From Tulasnella sp. 424 (taxonomy: Eukaryota; Basidiomycota; Agaricomycetes; Cantharellales; Tulasnellaceae): a stretch of 50,818 bases of DNA. The stretch is taken from contig WSUB01000237.1 of the NCBI GenBank assembly GCA_019633425.1, forward strand, positions 1 through 50,818, in the 5' to 3' direction. Shown here one piece after another: positions 1 through 11,574 of the stretch (position 1 is its first letter; the number at the start of each line of letters is the position of its first letter). Made by a program: the position numbers and the translations under genes. The notes beneath the pieces were generated by a model. That model saw nothing but the letters and a program-made list of their open reading frames with translations, had not been told where the DNA came from and did no database searches.

Positions 1-1653
1 GTTCCGTGCAAAGGAGTCATTGGGGGAAATATATCGGCTTACCCCTTGCTCACGTCTGCGATCAGATGCTTGAAACTCGGCGAATCGGAAGCCTGTGCTG
101 ACAGCTTTGTCCTCGTCCTGGGTCGAGGCATTGAAAGTTTGCCGAATCGTCGGCCGTCTGCCGCGAGCGAGAAGCAAATTTTAGAGCAGTCAGTCAAGAC
201 CGTGCCTGAAAGGGCGCCGTGGCCGACCGAGTATGGACTACTCACGAGTTCAATGTGAACATCATTGAACAAACATAAATCGTCGGGGACACAATTGCGA
301 ACCAGTTAGAAATCAGATTTTTTGTGCCCTGTGCAGACGAGGCACGATCCCCAAGTCGGTAAGGTGAATCCTCAGCCACTTCTTCGCATGTGATGTGGTT
401 GAAAATCTGGCAACTGACCATTCCAACGTAAAATCCGATATGAAGGATGACGCAAATAGTCGGAGGAACAGCCGCCTCCACGGTCAGGTTTCGCAGACGA
501 CGAAGGCCGTTTTGGGTTTTGGGATGGTACATATTACCACCTTGTCCTATCTTCCATAACGTGAGTCCCGTGATTGCGAGATCAGTAGCTTCCAAGGAAT
601 TTGATAAGTGTGATGTCTCTGCGAGGAGTAAACTGTTGTTGGCTTACCAACATTAACACAAAGGCCATTAATCGCTGTTAGGCGGTCGTCAATGATGAGT
701 CGGTCATGAAGCTGAGTAGGTTTAAAAGAGAAAAAGGAAGGAAGGATTACCTATCTTGTGAAGGGCCGGAAAGTTGAATGGATCTATCGCTATCATTGCT
801 CCGAAAAACGTGAAAATCCCCAAGCAAGCGGTCATTCCTGGTCCACAGAACTAAGAACGTTTTTCACATGCCTAAACGCAGAGTGCTTACCGAAGAGAAG
901 AGCTCCTAAAACCAGCTTGCTGCGCCCGTAGAGGGTGTAGCATCGCAATGCGAAGAACAACTGAGTGGTGAACACGGTGAGCCAAGTAATGACAGTTAAT
1001 GCAGATGCTTCCCATGGGATCACCGCGAATCGGCTGTAAAGATGCAAAGTTTATGAAGGGAATGAGATTCTAGGAACTACCCGACTTACCTCCAATCGCC
1101 GTAGCTAGCAGACCGTCGGGAATTTATTAGCATGGTCTACGCTGGAGTCGGAATCAAGGGGCACTACTAACTTCGCAACAGACCAGTCCCATTCGGCTAG
1201 CAAGATTACTAGCCACTGACCGCTGGGTGAAACGCCCAGAAACACGCTTGTTAGTCACACTAGTCTGGACGCCGAACCCCTTCGACGCTTGCGGTACTCA
1301 CATGGTCAAAAGGATACAAGAAACCACAAGCAGAAACAGCCGCGTTGATTCGTACCCGAATGTAGAGAAGTATTTTGTGACTTGATTCGTTATAACACCC
1401 TAAAGCAATAGATTTGTGACTCAGCGTCCACGTCAATGCGAGGTCAACGGGTGCGGCATACCATCATATATGTGACCCCGACGAGACCAAAGAACCTTGA
1501 TAAAGAGCCAGACATCTAATGTTTATAGCCCACTAGAACAGCGACACCGATTACAACGCACCATGGACCCATAAATGCCCCCGGCTCCGCCTTGAGGAGC
1601 TGGACGGCGATCTCAACTATCGCAGGCGGGCGGCCTATGACTGGCTTGATCAT
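1..1653 (-). CDS. Array gene A: DUF6534-like multi-pass membrane protein, 3' end outside window
   Basis: Eleven of the twelve expected exons are visible. The start is ATG at 1653-1651 (MIKPVIGRPP...), and exon 1 ends at 1562 inside the codon of the Trp in GPW. Exon 3 encodes the KYFSTFGYES motif, the 15-nt microexon YGDW lies at 1090-1104, exon 6 holds QLFFALRCYTLYGRSKL, and exon 9 (about 591-422) holds LEAAVPP-type residues (TVEAAVPPTICVILH). Exon 10 ends in MMFTLNS and exon 11 (RPTIRQTFN...) ends at position 43 on a GTAAGC donor, so only the C-terminal tail exon is missing. All visible splice phases match gene G and no stop interrupts the reading. See gene G for the family description. The start is supported by the alignment of MIK-P-IGRPP with genes G and H. 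Confidence 0.85.
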
Positions 1654-2356
1654 CTCTGACTATCGCTGCGCTCGAGTGTTGAATGGAACCGAGTCACTGC
1701 GCTCCGGCTTTAGAACACTGCTCGAGTTTTGAAGGAGGTCGATGACGGGGTGGTGGTGATAAATATAGGCGACGCAGCGAATTTCGAGCTGTGTTGATAA
1801 ACGAAAATCGATGGACGGATAACGGAAATTGAAGGAGGCGTTAGCAGATTGGGGCTTTAACAAAGCTGCTGAACTCCGAGGAACTGGGTCTTCACTCTTC
1901 ACGGAATCCCGACCCTGCGCGGGCTGCACTGTGCACTGCAACTCAGGCCCAAAACCAACTCGAAAACGACGCTAAATCTGATGGGTCACTTCCGAGTGAC
2001 CCCTTCCAATCGAAGCGGCGCTGACTAACTGGCCTTCTCGGGTAATGCGGCGGAAGTAGCGTTCCCAGGTGGTGTCAGGGTCGTAGTCGCCGTCCGCCAA
2101 CACAAAGATGCGAACCTGCACCTGTCGGGATCGCCCATAAGGGTGAGCCATCAAGGAGACAACCAATGGCCGTATTTGCTGGCCTTTTGCTTCTATAAAG
2201 TCCGAACATGACTTGACTTGGCAGCGAGCTGTAATGTCATCTCCCTTTAGCGTAACCCGACCCACTTAAAATAAAATTTGCGCCCTCTTGATTGGTTTCG
2301 ATCTAACTGTGATCGGGATATCCTTTTGAAGGATTGGAAATGGCAGCGGCCAAGAT

Positions 2357-3134
2357 GGCTCGATATCGATATTTGTGTCCGGAATCGAAAAAAAAGGGGT
2401 GGGCCGCTCGGAGAGCGGCGATATTTTCACACAGCCTCGTAGGCCCAAGTTCAGTGGAGGGTAGTGTGGATGGAATTCAAAGAGAAGCCCCAAAACCCGA
2501 TATATACCACCACTATTATATTAGCTCTCGGGTGATTCTCCGCGTACATTAGTGCTTACACCGCGAAAAAATCGGCGCGCGACACGCGCCTCAGAGTCTG
2601 ATACCAAGCCCGCAGGTGTAAGACCCGTTCCTCTTCCATTTTACCAAGCTTTTCATCTCTAGCACATGTCAGGAGACCAGGCATCTATGCAGCTTGAATA
2701 ACATATCTGCAAATAAGGTTGCTTTTGTTTCTTTTTCCGACAAGGAGGATTTGCGAGCACTCTCTACCTGCGATTCTCCCCCACCAGCCGGTCCAAGCGA
2801 TTACATCTATGCTTTAAAAACTTGCTCATATGCTGTAATTTTACTTGTAGTGGATATCGGTTATCAAATGACATTACATATGAAACAAAACGTATAAATT
2901 TGGAGGATAGGGGCATCGGCCCATTTTAAGAGGAAAACCCGTACCTCAGCTGCAAAATGGCCGCGAAGAGGTGACATAGCTACTTACCGAACGTCGGCGT
3001 GGTTGTAAATGAGGTCGAAGTGGCCAGAGGGCCGGTTTCGATAGCGAGAGTGACCTTTAGGGCCGCTAAATCCGTAGGGTTTGCTTACGTACGATATCGA
3101 AACGATATCTTGACACAAATATCGATATCGAGCC
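2357..3134. repeat. Perfect 23-bp inverted repeat arms bounding 778 bp
   Basis: The sequence GGCTCGATATCGATATTTG followed by TGTC at 2357-2379 recurs exactly as reverse complement at 3112-3134. Both arms are AT-rich and contain the self-complementary core ATCGAT. The arms could be terminal repeats of a small non-autonomous DNA element, or two opposite insertions of one short repeat. No transposase-like reading frame lies between them, and I could not define a target-site duplication. Confidence 0.5.
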
Positions 3135-3285
3135 GCCAAGATACCTCGAAGGAGGTTTTATCTCCACGATGCTGCTGCGGGTTCTGGCTATCGCTGCTCG
3201 GTTGAAAAGTGAGTCCGTCAGATTGAGGCCGAAGGGGCATATTTCATTACGTAAGCTCAACCCTGAGCTTTTGCCATCACCCAAC

Positions 3286-3634
3286 AGGACCCGGGGGGCT
3301 CCTGCGAATGGTACCGTATTTCGCACTCATAAGTGTACCCGTAGATATCCAAAAAATGGCCCCAAACGGCCAAATTATATCTAATTCACGGTACCTCTGG
3401 CACTCCATCCCCGTTATCTAACATATTTTGTATTGCTCTTCGTCGACCGTCGACTGTTATCGAAAATTTTGGCCATTGGCCCGTGACAGAAAGCGTAGGG
3501 AGCCTGGTTGAGTTATCTGAATTAACGGTAGGTGTCGCCGGATTCCCGAAATTATATCTAAATTTTACGGTACCCCGACGCCAAATTCCATTACCGTTAT
3601 CTACGGTACCACTTGCAGGAGCCCCTGGGGTCCT
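3286..3634. mobile_element. MITE-like element with 32-bp terminal inverted repeats
   Basis: The ends 3286-3317 and 3603-3634 are inverted copies of each other, matching at 28 of 32 positions. Each reads AGGACCC-(GG/CA)-GGGGCTCCTGC... and ends in GGTACCGT at its inner side. The interior has no coding potential and contains a partial direct duplication: AAATTATATCTAA...ACGGTACC occurs at 3372-3395 and 3549-3574, each followed by CCGTTATCTA (3411-3420 and 3594-3603). Size (349 bp), terminal repeats and lack of coding fit a non-autonomous DNA transposon. No clean target-site duplication is visible, so the element is probably old. Confidence 0.6.
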
Positions 3635-3787
3635 CATCTAACCTTGACCAGCATAATCGCAATGCCGTAAACCTCAGTGGCGTAACGGTTAGAAAATATA
3701 CTAGGCGAGGGAGCTGGACACGGAGATCCTCGAATGGCCGGATAGCGGCCTGGTTCACCCCAGCTCTGAATTCGTCCACACGTGCGG

Positions 3788-3895
3788 TTTGCGGCGCCCC
3801 TCCTGTGAGCCAAGTTTATCTTACGCTGGCCCTGAATACCCCGGAAGCAATATAAAAACGATTGCAAGTCAAATGGCGATAAGGTGACGGTATGC
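3788..3895 (+). repeat. Dispersed repeat, copy 1 (second copy at 22019-22120, opposite strand)
   Basis: This block aligns with the reverse complement of 22019-22120 over about 105 bases. Shared words include TTTATCTT, CCGGAAG and CGATAA in the same order and spacing. In both copies one frame reads GAP--S--YL-L-L up to a stop, so it may be the 3' end of a transposon-borne or captured coding fragment. Divergence is considerable and no full-length element is visible. Confidence 0.5.
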
Positions 3896-4874
3896 AGGGA
3901 ATTCGAAGCCCGGGGAAGATCATGGATGATCGTCCTACTTACCCTGGTTGGTACAGCTGGACTCGGGCCTGCATTCAGATATAACCGAGAAAGAAGCATT
4001 CTGCTGTCTTTGCTTCCCAAGTTCGCTTCTCCCGTCCCGAGCTGACCGCGGGAGGGACGTGAACGTTGGTCTATATCGAGACCATCCGCTTGAGTTCGTC
4101 TCCTACAGGATAACGTTAACGTGGAAAACTCGCAGAGCTCGCCCGGTCACCCGACCTTGAATACGGGCCTTTCCGTTCTGCACTACGACCGAACACCAAA
4201 AATGCGGAGCCATAACCAGCAGCTCTTGGGCCTGCAACGTCACAAAATCCTTGGAGTCAACAAGCGAAAGCTCAAATGGGGAGCCTGATTTATCCCGTGC
4301 TCGGGAAGGTGATCAGGTAAGTACTTTCGAGTCAGGGGCCAGAGGGAGCCCGAACGACGATCGGTCCCCGTTGCGGCTTTGATTCATGCATGATGGAGAG
4401 AAGATCGTCTGGGAAGTCATGTTTTCATGTAAGTACCTGTAGTAGTTTTCAATTTGTCAAGGATTTATGGCTTTTAAGGAAGGGAAATATCGAGGCTTTC
4501 GGTTTGCGCATGGCATACTTCGGCTGAGGCGAATCGATCTAACGCCCTAAAGTGTATATTTCAGCAGCCAAGAGGAAGCAAGAGAAAAGGTAAAAACAGT
4601 TTTTTGAACCCAGAATCTACCGCGCTGACGGCCTACCATTACCCCTAATGATGCGGAGCGAGAGGGGGTTTTGGCAGTTATAACCCCTTGGGAGAAAGGT
4701 CACTGATTTCAGGCCAGTCTAGTGTCTAGGCCGTTGAGACCGCTCGCCGATGGACTCGAGTCGTAGGACTTGAAAATATAAATGCATTAAGTCAACACTA
4801 AACACTGATGCCACGTTACGTACGTACCTCGATGATTCATATCAACATTCGCTCAGTCCTCCTGGTACTGTCAA

Positions 4875-6804
4875 TCAGACGCTCCTTGCAGCGCTGCGCC
4901 GGTCAATGCTCCCCAATGAGGCTCGCGTAGGGTGAATGGCTTTTGGTATCGTTGCAATGATGACAGTAGATTTCTCGGCATGCTATAAATCAGACGAGCC
5001 ATTGAATGAGTACGATCATTTGGCGCGCTAATGTCGGAGCAGGGGGGAACGAGCCCACAGCGAAGTGATAGGAACGAAAGCATGATAACCTACACCCTGT
5101 CGATGGTCAAAACTAGACCTTCGGTTATTCGCAAACACGAAGCCTGTACTCAAAGTTTGACAATCGTGGTTCGAAGCGTCGAGCTCTCGTCGAATGGCAA
5201 CTCGACTGCGCCGTGTGATCCCCGGAGAGCGGTGTGGAAAGTAGCAGGAATCGGAGAATTGCCGAAAGCAAAGGGTGCGAGTAGTACGAAGCGTAAAGAC
5301 AGAGTGAGCTCGAGCAGCAGGAGGTCCCAGTGCATGTGAGAGTGCGAGGACTCACGAGTTCAACGTAAACATGAAAGACCAAACATAGAACCTAGCGGTC
5401 ATCATGGCGAACCAGTTGTGCGTCAGGTCTTTCTATCAGAAACATGCCCGCGATGTTGTTAGTGTTATTATCCCCCATTCCAGCATTTCGCAACGGGGAC
5501 TTACCATTGTTAGGTACGTTATCATGTTTAGGATTGCGCAGAACGCTGGAGGGACTGCAGCTTCAACGGTAACGTTGCGGAGCCGACGCAGGGCACTTTC
5601 CGTCTTCGGGATACCTCGCCCACTAGGTCCTGCAAGCTTCCATAAGATAAGACTTGTAATGGCGATATCAGTTGCTAAGAGATGTTCATCAGCAATGATG
5701 GCGTGACGGATGGAAAGGGGAGGAGCCGTGGATGAGAACAATGACGCACCCAGGTTGATGGTTAACGCGGGAATTACTGAAAGGGTTCAAACGGTGGGTC
5801 AGAATCGGCCTTCGAGTTCCCAATATAGAATTCTCTTAACCGAGTGTTCTCGTAAATGAAGACATGAAAGGCGGAAATGGAAACGTGGAAGGCCCAGCCG
5901 CAATGGCTATAGCAACTATTCCGAACAACGCCAGACTCGTCGACATGCCTTCAGTTCCGGACGTCAGGGTTTAGTGAGAATAGTCCTTGTTGTAGGTGGT
6001 ATGATGCCTACCCACCTAGCATAAGGCCTGCCAAAATGAGTTTGTTACGGTTGTATAGCAGGTAACATCGGTATGCAAAGAATAGTTGTGACGTGAATGC
6101 GGTAAGTCGAGAGACCAGCTGTAAGACAGGAGATTGCCACGGGATTGAACCAGCGCGCCTATGGAGATGGCATAAGTCCATGCTGGCCTCATGCTGAGCT
6201 GCTGATTGAGCTCACTCCCAATCGCCGTAGCTAGAATTGGATCGTTGTCAGCCTCTTCAAGAACAAGCAAGGCGTAAAGAACACTGACTGAGAAACAAGC
6301 CGCTCCCACGAGGACTGCATAATGATCACCCACTGGACTCTGCAAGATGTGGAGGGTTCTTCCTCTTAGCATCTATCTTTGTGGAGGCTTGGAGGATATG
6401 AGATTCATACTCACAGTGACAGCAGAATACAAGATACCACCAACGTAAACATGCGCAGTCCCTCGTATCCAAAGGCGGAGAAGTATTTGGTCGATTGAGT
6501 GGCCAGGACGCCCTGTTGAGAGTTGTGAGTTTCAACAAACGAGCAACTCATCGCGAGGCTACAGCCATAGAGGAGATACGGACCATCATAAAGGTAATAC
6601 CGACAAGAGCCATCAACCTAAAAAAAGAAACCCCCCCCCCCCAAAAAAAAAAAAAGAGAAACGAAATTAAACGGTACGTTAGGGCTATAGGAGGAGGAAC
6701 AGGTTCCCATACCCTGGGCCTAAGAACCCCCCAGGATCGTTCTGCACCTGCTCGGCATTGAGCTGAACTATCGTAGGTGGCCGCCCTCTATTGAATTGAG
6801 CCAT
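4875..6804 (-). CDS. Array gene B: DUF6534-like membrane protein (subgroup with I)
   Basis: All twelve exons can be read in phase. The start is ATG at 6804-6802 (MAQFNRGRPPTIVQL...). Exon 3 has TKYFSAFGYEG, the microexon reads YGDW, exon 6 has QLFFAYRCYLLYNRNKL, exon 9 has ATDIAITSLILWKL and TVEAAVPPAFCAILN, exon 10 ends SFMFTLNS, and exon 11 starts RVAIRRELDAS. The final exon starts HAEKSTVIIATIPK and stops with TGA at 4877-4875. Exon 7 is more divergent than in the A/C/G group. Gene B shares LLYNRNKL and NVTVEAAVPPA-type residues with gene I, marking them as one subgroup. Intron 1 contains a C12/A13 tract. The donor after exon 2 is GTCCGT, a weak but usable site. Confidence 0.85.
6631..6655. 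repeat. Homopolymer tract C12 then A13
   Basis: Twelve C followed by thirteen A lie inside intron 1 of gene B. On the coding strand this is a T-rich stretch ahead of the intron acceptor and may serve as an extended polypyrimidine tract. The exact length may be uncertain in the assembly. Confidence 0.8.
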
Positions 6805-7991
6805 AGTGTTAGGTAGAAGGAAAGTTGGAAAATAAAAGGAATGTTGGAATGAGCTGGTCACTTGCGAAATGCTCCACAGGCGCAAAATTCGGAGGACGAC
6901 AATGTTGTAGTCAGAGATCCGGACGAGCGTCGAACTAGGAGCTGAAAACGAGGGTTCACGTTACAGCGACAGGCTCATCGTGTGAGATCGGAGACTGAAG
7001 AAGTTGCAACGGAGCAATTGGAGGCTGCCCTAGGAACCAACAGGGTTCCAACGGAACGGATTCCATTTTGTTGTCACATTATATAAAGTCCACGTCCATA
7101 CCCCCCATGGTCGGAAAAGAATGCAAACGGGAGAACGCCTCAAAACCAGCTAACTTATCCGCTCATTTGGTGCGTCAGTTTCAATGGTAAAACAATCTCC
7201 GTGGATCCAGTCCCATACAAGTGGCCCTGACCCTCAACCTCGTCAACCTCCTCCCCGGCATCTGACAAAACTCGCCGGCGAGGTCATAACGGAATCATGT
7301 TGGCAGGTAGCGTTTTACAGGTCCCATACAATTTCATCCTACTTGTGTCTGGGAACAACATATGGCCCTAAGAAAAATGTCCTCATGATCCTATCACTGA
7401 TCTGAGATCCCCTGCCACAGGTGCGCGAAGGTCTGGATCCAAACAACGCGTTCGGTGTCTTCTTAAGGGTTCGGTGCGCCATTTTCAGGCCAGGTAATAG
7501 CCGGGAGGAGGGACATGACTGGGTGATGAGACGGTCCTCGCTTTGGGGATTAGGCGAGTTGCCTAAATTTCGGGCGGGTCGAGCTGCAGCGCGATGCAAC
7601 CAAGTCGTCCATTTTGCCGGTCCGTATAAATGAACTGCTGGCTATAAGACCCTCCATGTACGGTGAAAAACGAAGGAGGAAGGCAAACTCGGATGAAGGA
7701 AGGAAAAGGTGAGGTAACGTCATCATCGTCTCAGGTTAAATGCGCTATCCGTGATAGACTGGGGAATAATCGTATCCTACAAGTTCACATACTCCGATTT
7801 AATTAATAAGGTGAAAGAGATTCCACCCATTTCCCCTCGTTTAGCTTGGCCGATGGTAACGACGGCAGTCTACCATTGTGCGGGACGACGATACCGATCG
7901 AGGCGGATTCAGAGTCCTCAGGGATGATCTTGACGGAGTACTTTGCTCCACGGGTCACCGACGAAAATCCACCATCACTCCTTCTCGTTAA
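6805..7991. other. Spacer between genes B and C, no gene recognised
   Basis: This stretch lies between the 5' end of B and the 3' end of C. Short open frames exist on both strands (for example 7339-7599 minus) but overlap one another and show no recognisable motif. A 20-base word, ATACAATTTCATCCT plus the next few bases, at about 7327 recurs at about 10261 upstream of gene C, hinting at shared far-upstream sequence. Confidence 0.4.
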
Positions 7992-9812
7992 TTAGACAAT
8001 CTCAAATGTGATGTCTTCCTTGGAACGCCGCGTGGTCTCGACTGTAGGGTGGCGAATCACGCGCTCCTGGTTGAGGTTCATTGCCGCTCGTAGAGGGTAA
8101 ATTGGTTCAGGCCTCATAGCGAGAGCGACAGTTGCCTTCTCAATCTGCTGCAGAAAGATTAGAACGGCCGTTAGCAACACAAAAGAGCCTCGGCAGTCGG
8201 AAAATGCAGGGGGAAGATCCTCCGAAGGGTAGTGACTGAGGAATGATGTCCCCACCATTTGCTCATGTTTACAGGTAGAGGCTTGAACCCCAGCGAACTG
8301 AAACCCCGTACTGAGCGTTTCTGCCTCGCTACTAGTTGGGGCGTCGAACGTCTGCCGAATTCTCGGCCGTCTGTTGCGAACGAGGAGCAAATTTAAAGCA
8401 GTCAGTCAAGATCACTCTCTCCGAAATGGGGCGGCGGTCGACCAAGTCAGGACTACTCACGAGTTTAATGTAAACATCATCGACCAGACATAGACCGCTG
8501 AGGACACCATTACGAACCAGTGAGAAACCAGGTTCTTCTGGATCTGTACGAGTAACGCAAAAGCCCCCACCCCAAATGAGGTAAAGTCAAGTCTCAGCGC
8601 CTCATACAATTCCGAAATTGTCAAAAAGGCTGTGAACTGACCGTTCCTATGAAAGTGCCGATACTGAGGATTACGCAAATAGTCGGAGGGACAGCCGCCT
8701 CAACGATCAGGTTTCGGAGTCGTCGGAGGCCGTGTTGCGTTTTAGGACTGTACGTATCGCTACCCCGCCCTATCTTCCACAATGTGAGTCCCGTAATTGC
8801 GACATCCGTAGCTTCCACAGCCTTGGTCAATGTAATGTCCCCGCAGAAGGAAGGAGAAAAATATTGCTAACCAACGTTGATGCTGAGACCACATGTCGCT
8901 ATACGGCAGTCCACGATGACTCATTAGTCAAAAATAAACTCAAGGGGAGAACGGGGGAGGGGTTCCTACAGATTTTATAGAGCATCGGAAAGTTTAACGG
9001 ATCTGTTGCTATTAGTGCAGCGAAGAACAGGAAGAACCCCAAATAAACAGTCATTCCTGATTCGCGAGTTAGAGAAACGTTTTCCACCTAAAGTTTAGAG
9101 TGCTTACCAAGAAGAAGAGCTACAAAAATCAGCTTGCTACGACCGTAAAGGGTGTAGCATCGCGATGCAAAAAACAGTTGGGAGGTGAAAATGGTGAGCC
9201 AAGTAATGCCAGTGAACGCGGGCGCTTGCCATGGAACGGTCGGAAATCGCCTGTAAAGATCCAAGTTGTGAAGGGAGTGAGAAATAGGGAACCCTTCCAC
9301 TCACTGCCAATCACCGTAACTAGCGGACCGTCCGAATCATCAGATGCTGCCCCGCCCGGTTCTGGATCAAGAGGCACTGCTCACTTCACAACAAACCAGT
9401 CCCACTCGACCGTCATGATTACTATCCATTGAGCGCTGGTTTGATTGCCCATGGGGGCGCTGGTTAGTCGCACTATTCTCATGCTTAGGCGTGCACGGGA
9501 CTCACACGGACAAAATAATACAGAAAACGACCAGTAAACATAGCCTCATTGATTCGTATCCAAAGGTAGAGAAGTATTTTGTGACTTGGCTGGCCAGGAC
9601 ACCCTAAGACATTACCTTTAGCATTTAGCGTCTACGACAACTGCGACGTCACCGGGTGTGGCATACCATCATAAATGTAAGGGCCACGAAACCCAAGAAC
9701 CTTGATAAAAGAGACGTGTAATGTCAAAAGCCGAATGGAAGCGGACAACGATGGCAACGAACCATGGTCCGAGTGTTCCCTCCAGGACCGTCTTGAGGAC
9801 CGCTTCATCCAT
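7992..9812 (-). CDS. Array gene C: DUF6534-like membrane protein, ancestral start codon lost
   Basis: All twelve exons are in phase and end in TAA at 7994-7992. The codon aligned with the ATG of A, G and H is ATA (9854-9852), followed by SKPVIGRPL, and an in-frame TAG lies just upstream. The first in-frame ATG is codon 15 of the ancestral exon (9812-9810, MDEAVLKTVLEG), which is the start given here. It removes only the hydrophilic N-terminus. Later exons read KYFSTFGYES, YGDW, QLFFASRCYTLYGRSKL, TDVAITGLTLWK, VEAAVPPTICVILS, MMFTLNS and RPRIRQTFD. The last exon (QIEKATVALAMRPEP...) gives the fullest C-terminal tail of the group, ending TRRSKEDITFEIV. Either translation starts at the internal ATG or expression is impaired; the intact downstream frame favours a working gene. 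Confidence 0.75.
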
Positions 9813-9854
9813 TGTCTTACTAGCAAGTGGCCTGCCGATGACTGGTTTGCTTAT

Positions 9855-11574
9855 CTCTGGCTATTTTTGCATGCACTTGTTGAGGGGAAACGAGTCACGG
9901 CACTCGAGCCTTGGAGCACTGCCGGGTGTCAGGAGCTGGTGATAGGGGATTGGAACGAGTAGAAAGGCGTCGAAATACGAGCTTTGCAGGAAGTCGATTC
10001 AAGAAGGCAGAGATATGCATCACGTCGACACCTTGCGTGGTGGATGTAATGAAATCGATGAGCTCCGAGGAATTGGATCGAGACACGGGGACCCTGCGTG
10101 GCTTTCAGTCGTCAGCGGGTGCCACGAGCAACGCGAAACCACGAACGACTATACTACCTTTTAAATTCAACCTTTTGGTTTCGTCAAGGTCAGATCTGAA
10201 TATCCCCCAGCAAGGGACAGCTTACCAGATGTCCCTCACTTCCACACTAGGTCGCGTCGGATACAATTTCATCCTCCTCGTTTGGTTTCGGACTAAGCTA
10301 TAATCAGCATACTGTTGAGGGAAATGGCCGGAACCGTTAGGTTGCCAAGAGCCGGTAGACAAACAACGTGGAAAGCCTTTGTCCATTACGTTACTCCCCC
10401 TACAATTACGTCATCTTTTCCGCTTGTGACGAACTGCGCAATAGCCGGTCTCCAATTTGATCAGCGCGAGGTTTCCAAGTTCTGGGCTCGGTCGCTCGTA
10501 GAGTGTTAGAAAACCATTGCTTGTAAGCATGACCTCATCTAGCCGTGAAGAAGGCTTGACCCAGAGCATTTCCTACCGTATATATATTTTATCGTTGCTG
10601 TCACTGTCTTGCCGTTCCTCCCTGGACTCCACGGACTATGGTGTACCGTAGAAGGGCGTCACGATGAAGCTTCAGTCCGGCGCTCCCCAAAAATCACGAA
10701 CGGTATCTAAGCTGAACTGGTGCCGAAACCGACTAGGATCTCAATTGGAGGCGGGGACAGACGGCCTCCGCGTATCGGCTCCAGGGTCGAGAAAACGTGA
10801 TGAAATGTGGAAGCCCGCCCGGCTATACCCAGTTTTTCCATCGCAGCATCAGAAATATTCTGCCATCTTTCCTGCCGGAAAACCCGCTCGTAATAGGAGT
10901 TATCTATTCGATGAACAGTGGCATTAAGTTGTATTGGCTGGTTTGCCTAATTGTTGATTACGTCGCGTGATTGGGGAATGTTACTACATATATCCATGAT
11001 ACACCGGTAATCCTGAGATCGTGAGTGGAGACCATTTGGAACATAAAGACGGTCATTTCCTGACGAGCGGGATTGCAAGTTGCCCAAGGTGGTGTCCTTG
11101 GTGGACTAGAATTTTCTGTTTTTCATTAAACCACACGGCACACCGGCTGGGTAAGATTAAAACCGCTGGATCGAGACCACGGAAGTTGTATCTGAGGCAG
11201 CCCTACGACCGCAATGGAGATGAACATTCGGTGGAGCATCCCTTTGTTGGTTACAAGAAATTGGGGAACGTTCTGCATTTTTTGGTGTTTGTGGCTGCGG
11301 TTAAAGCGAAAGTCCTTATTGAGGGTCGAGGTCTGGTGACCGGGCCCAGAACCAATCCCCTGGACCGAATTCGGCGGGGCTCGGCAACAACCCCGAGCCG
11401 CTGACACACCTCGCTCTCGATCGAGTTTTCGTTTGCCTGCACTTCGCCGTCGACGAGTCGACTCCTCTTTCACGTTCCTCCACCACCAGCCCAACCCTCC
11501 CCAACAGCACTCCAGCGTTGGAGCGCTCGCCTTTGATTCGGTTTCCCGACACTCGCAAGCAACGATAGGCAGAA
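9855..11574. other. Divergent spacer between genes C and D
   Basis: Genes C (minus) and D (plus) are transcribed away from each other, so this 1.7 kb holds both promoters. Conserved leaders lie next to each gene. From about 10488 onward the sequence is the upstream part of the first 4-kb tandem unit. The words GACCTCATC and GCCGTGAA recur at about 14445 and 18479. No spliced gene or RNA gene is recognised. Open frames at 10664-10927 and 11021-11404 fall in repeated, non-coding-looking sequence and are not conserved as frames between the units. Confidence 0.45.

Larger units (their letters stand above)
1654..4874. other. Spacer between genes A and B with repeat debris
   Basis: This 3.2-kb stretch separates the 5' end of A from the 3' end of B. 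The first 75 bases carry the conserved leader seen upstream of several array members. An open frame of 97 codons on the minus strand (1972-2265) has a protein-like composition (DGDYDPDTTWERYFRRI), but I do not recognise it and it has no visible partner exons. The middle part holds two sets of inverted repeats and a dispersed repeat, listed separately. I see no RNA gene, and nothing clear between about 3900 and 4870. Confidence 0.5.

Noticed and set aside
3603..3855. Plus-strand frame of 80 codons ending GAPPVSQVYLTL
   Set aside because: It spans the end of the inverted-repeat element and the dispersed repeat. Only the last part resembles the copy at 22 kb, so it is treated as repeat sequence.
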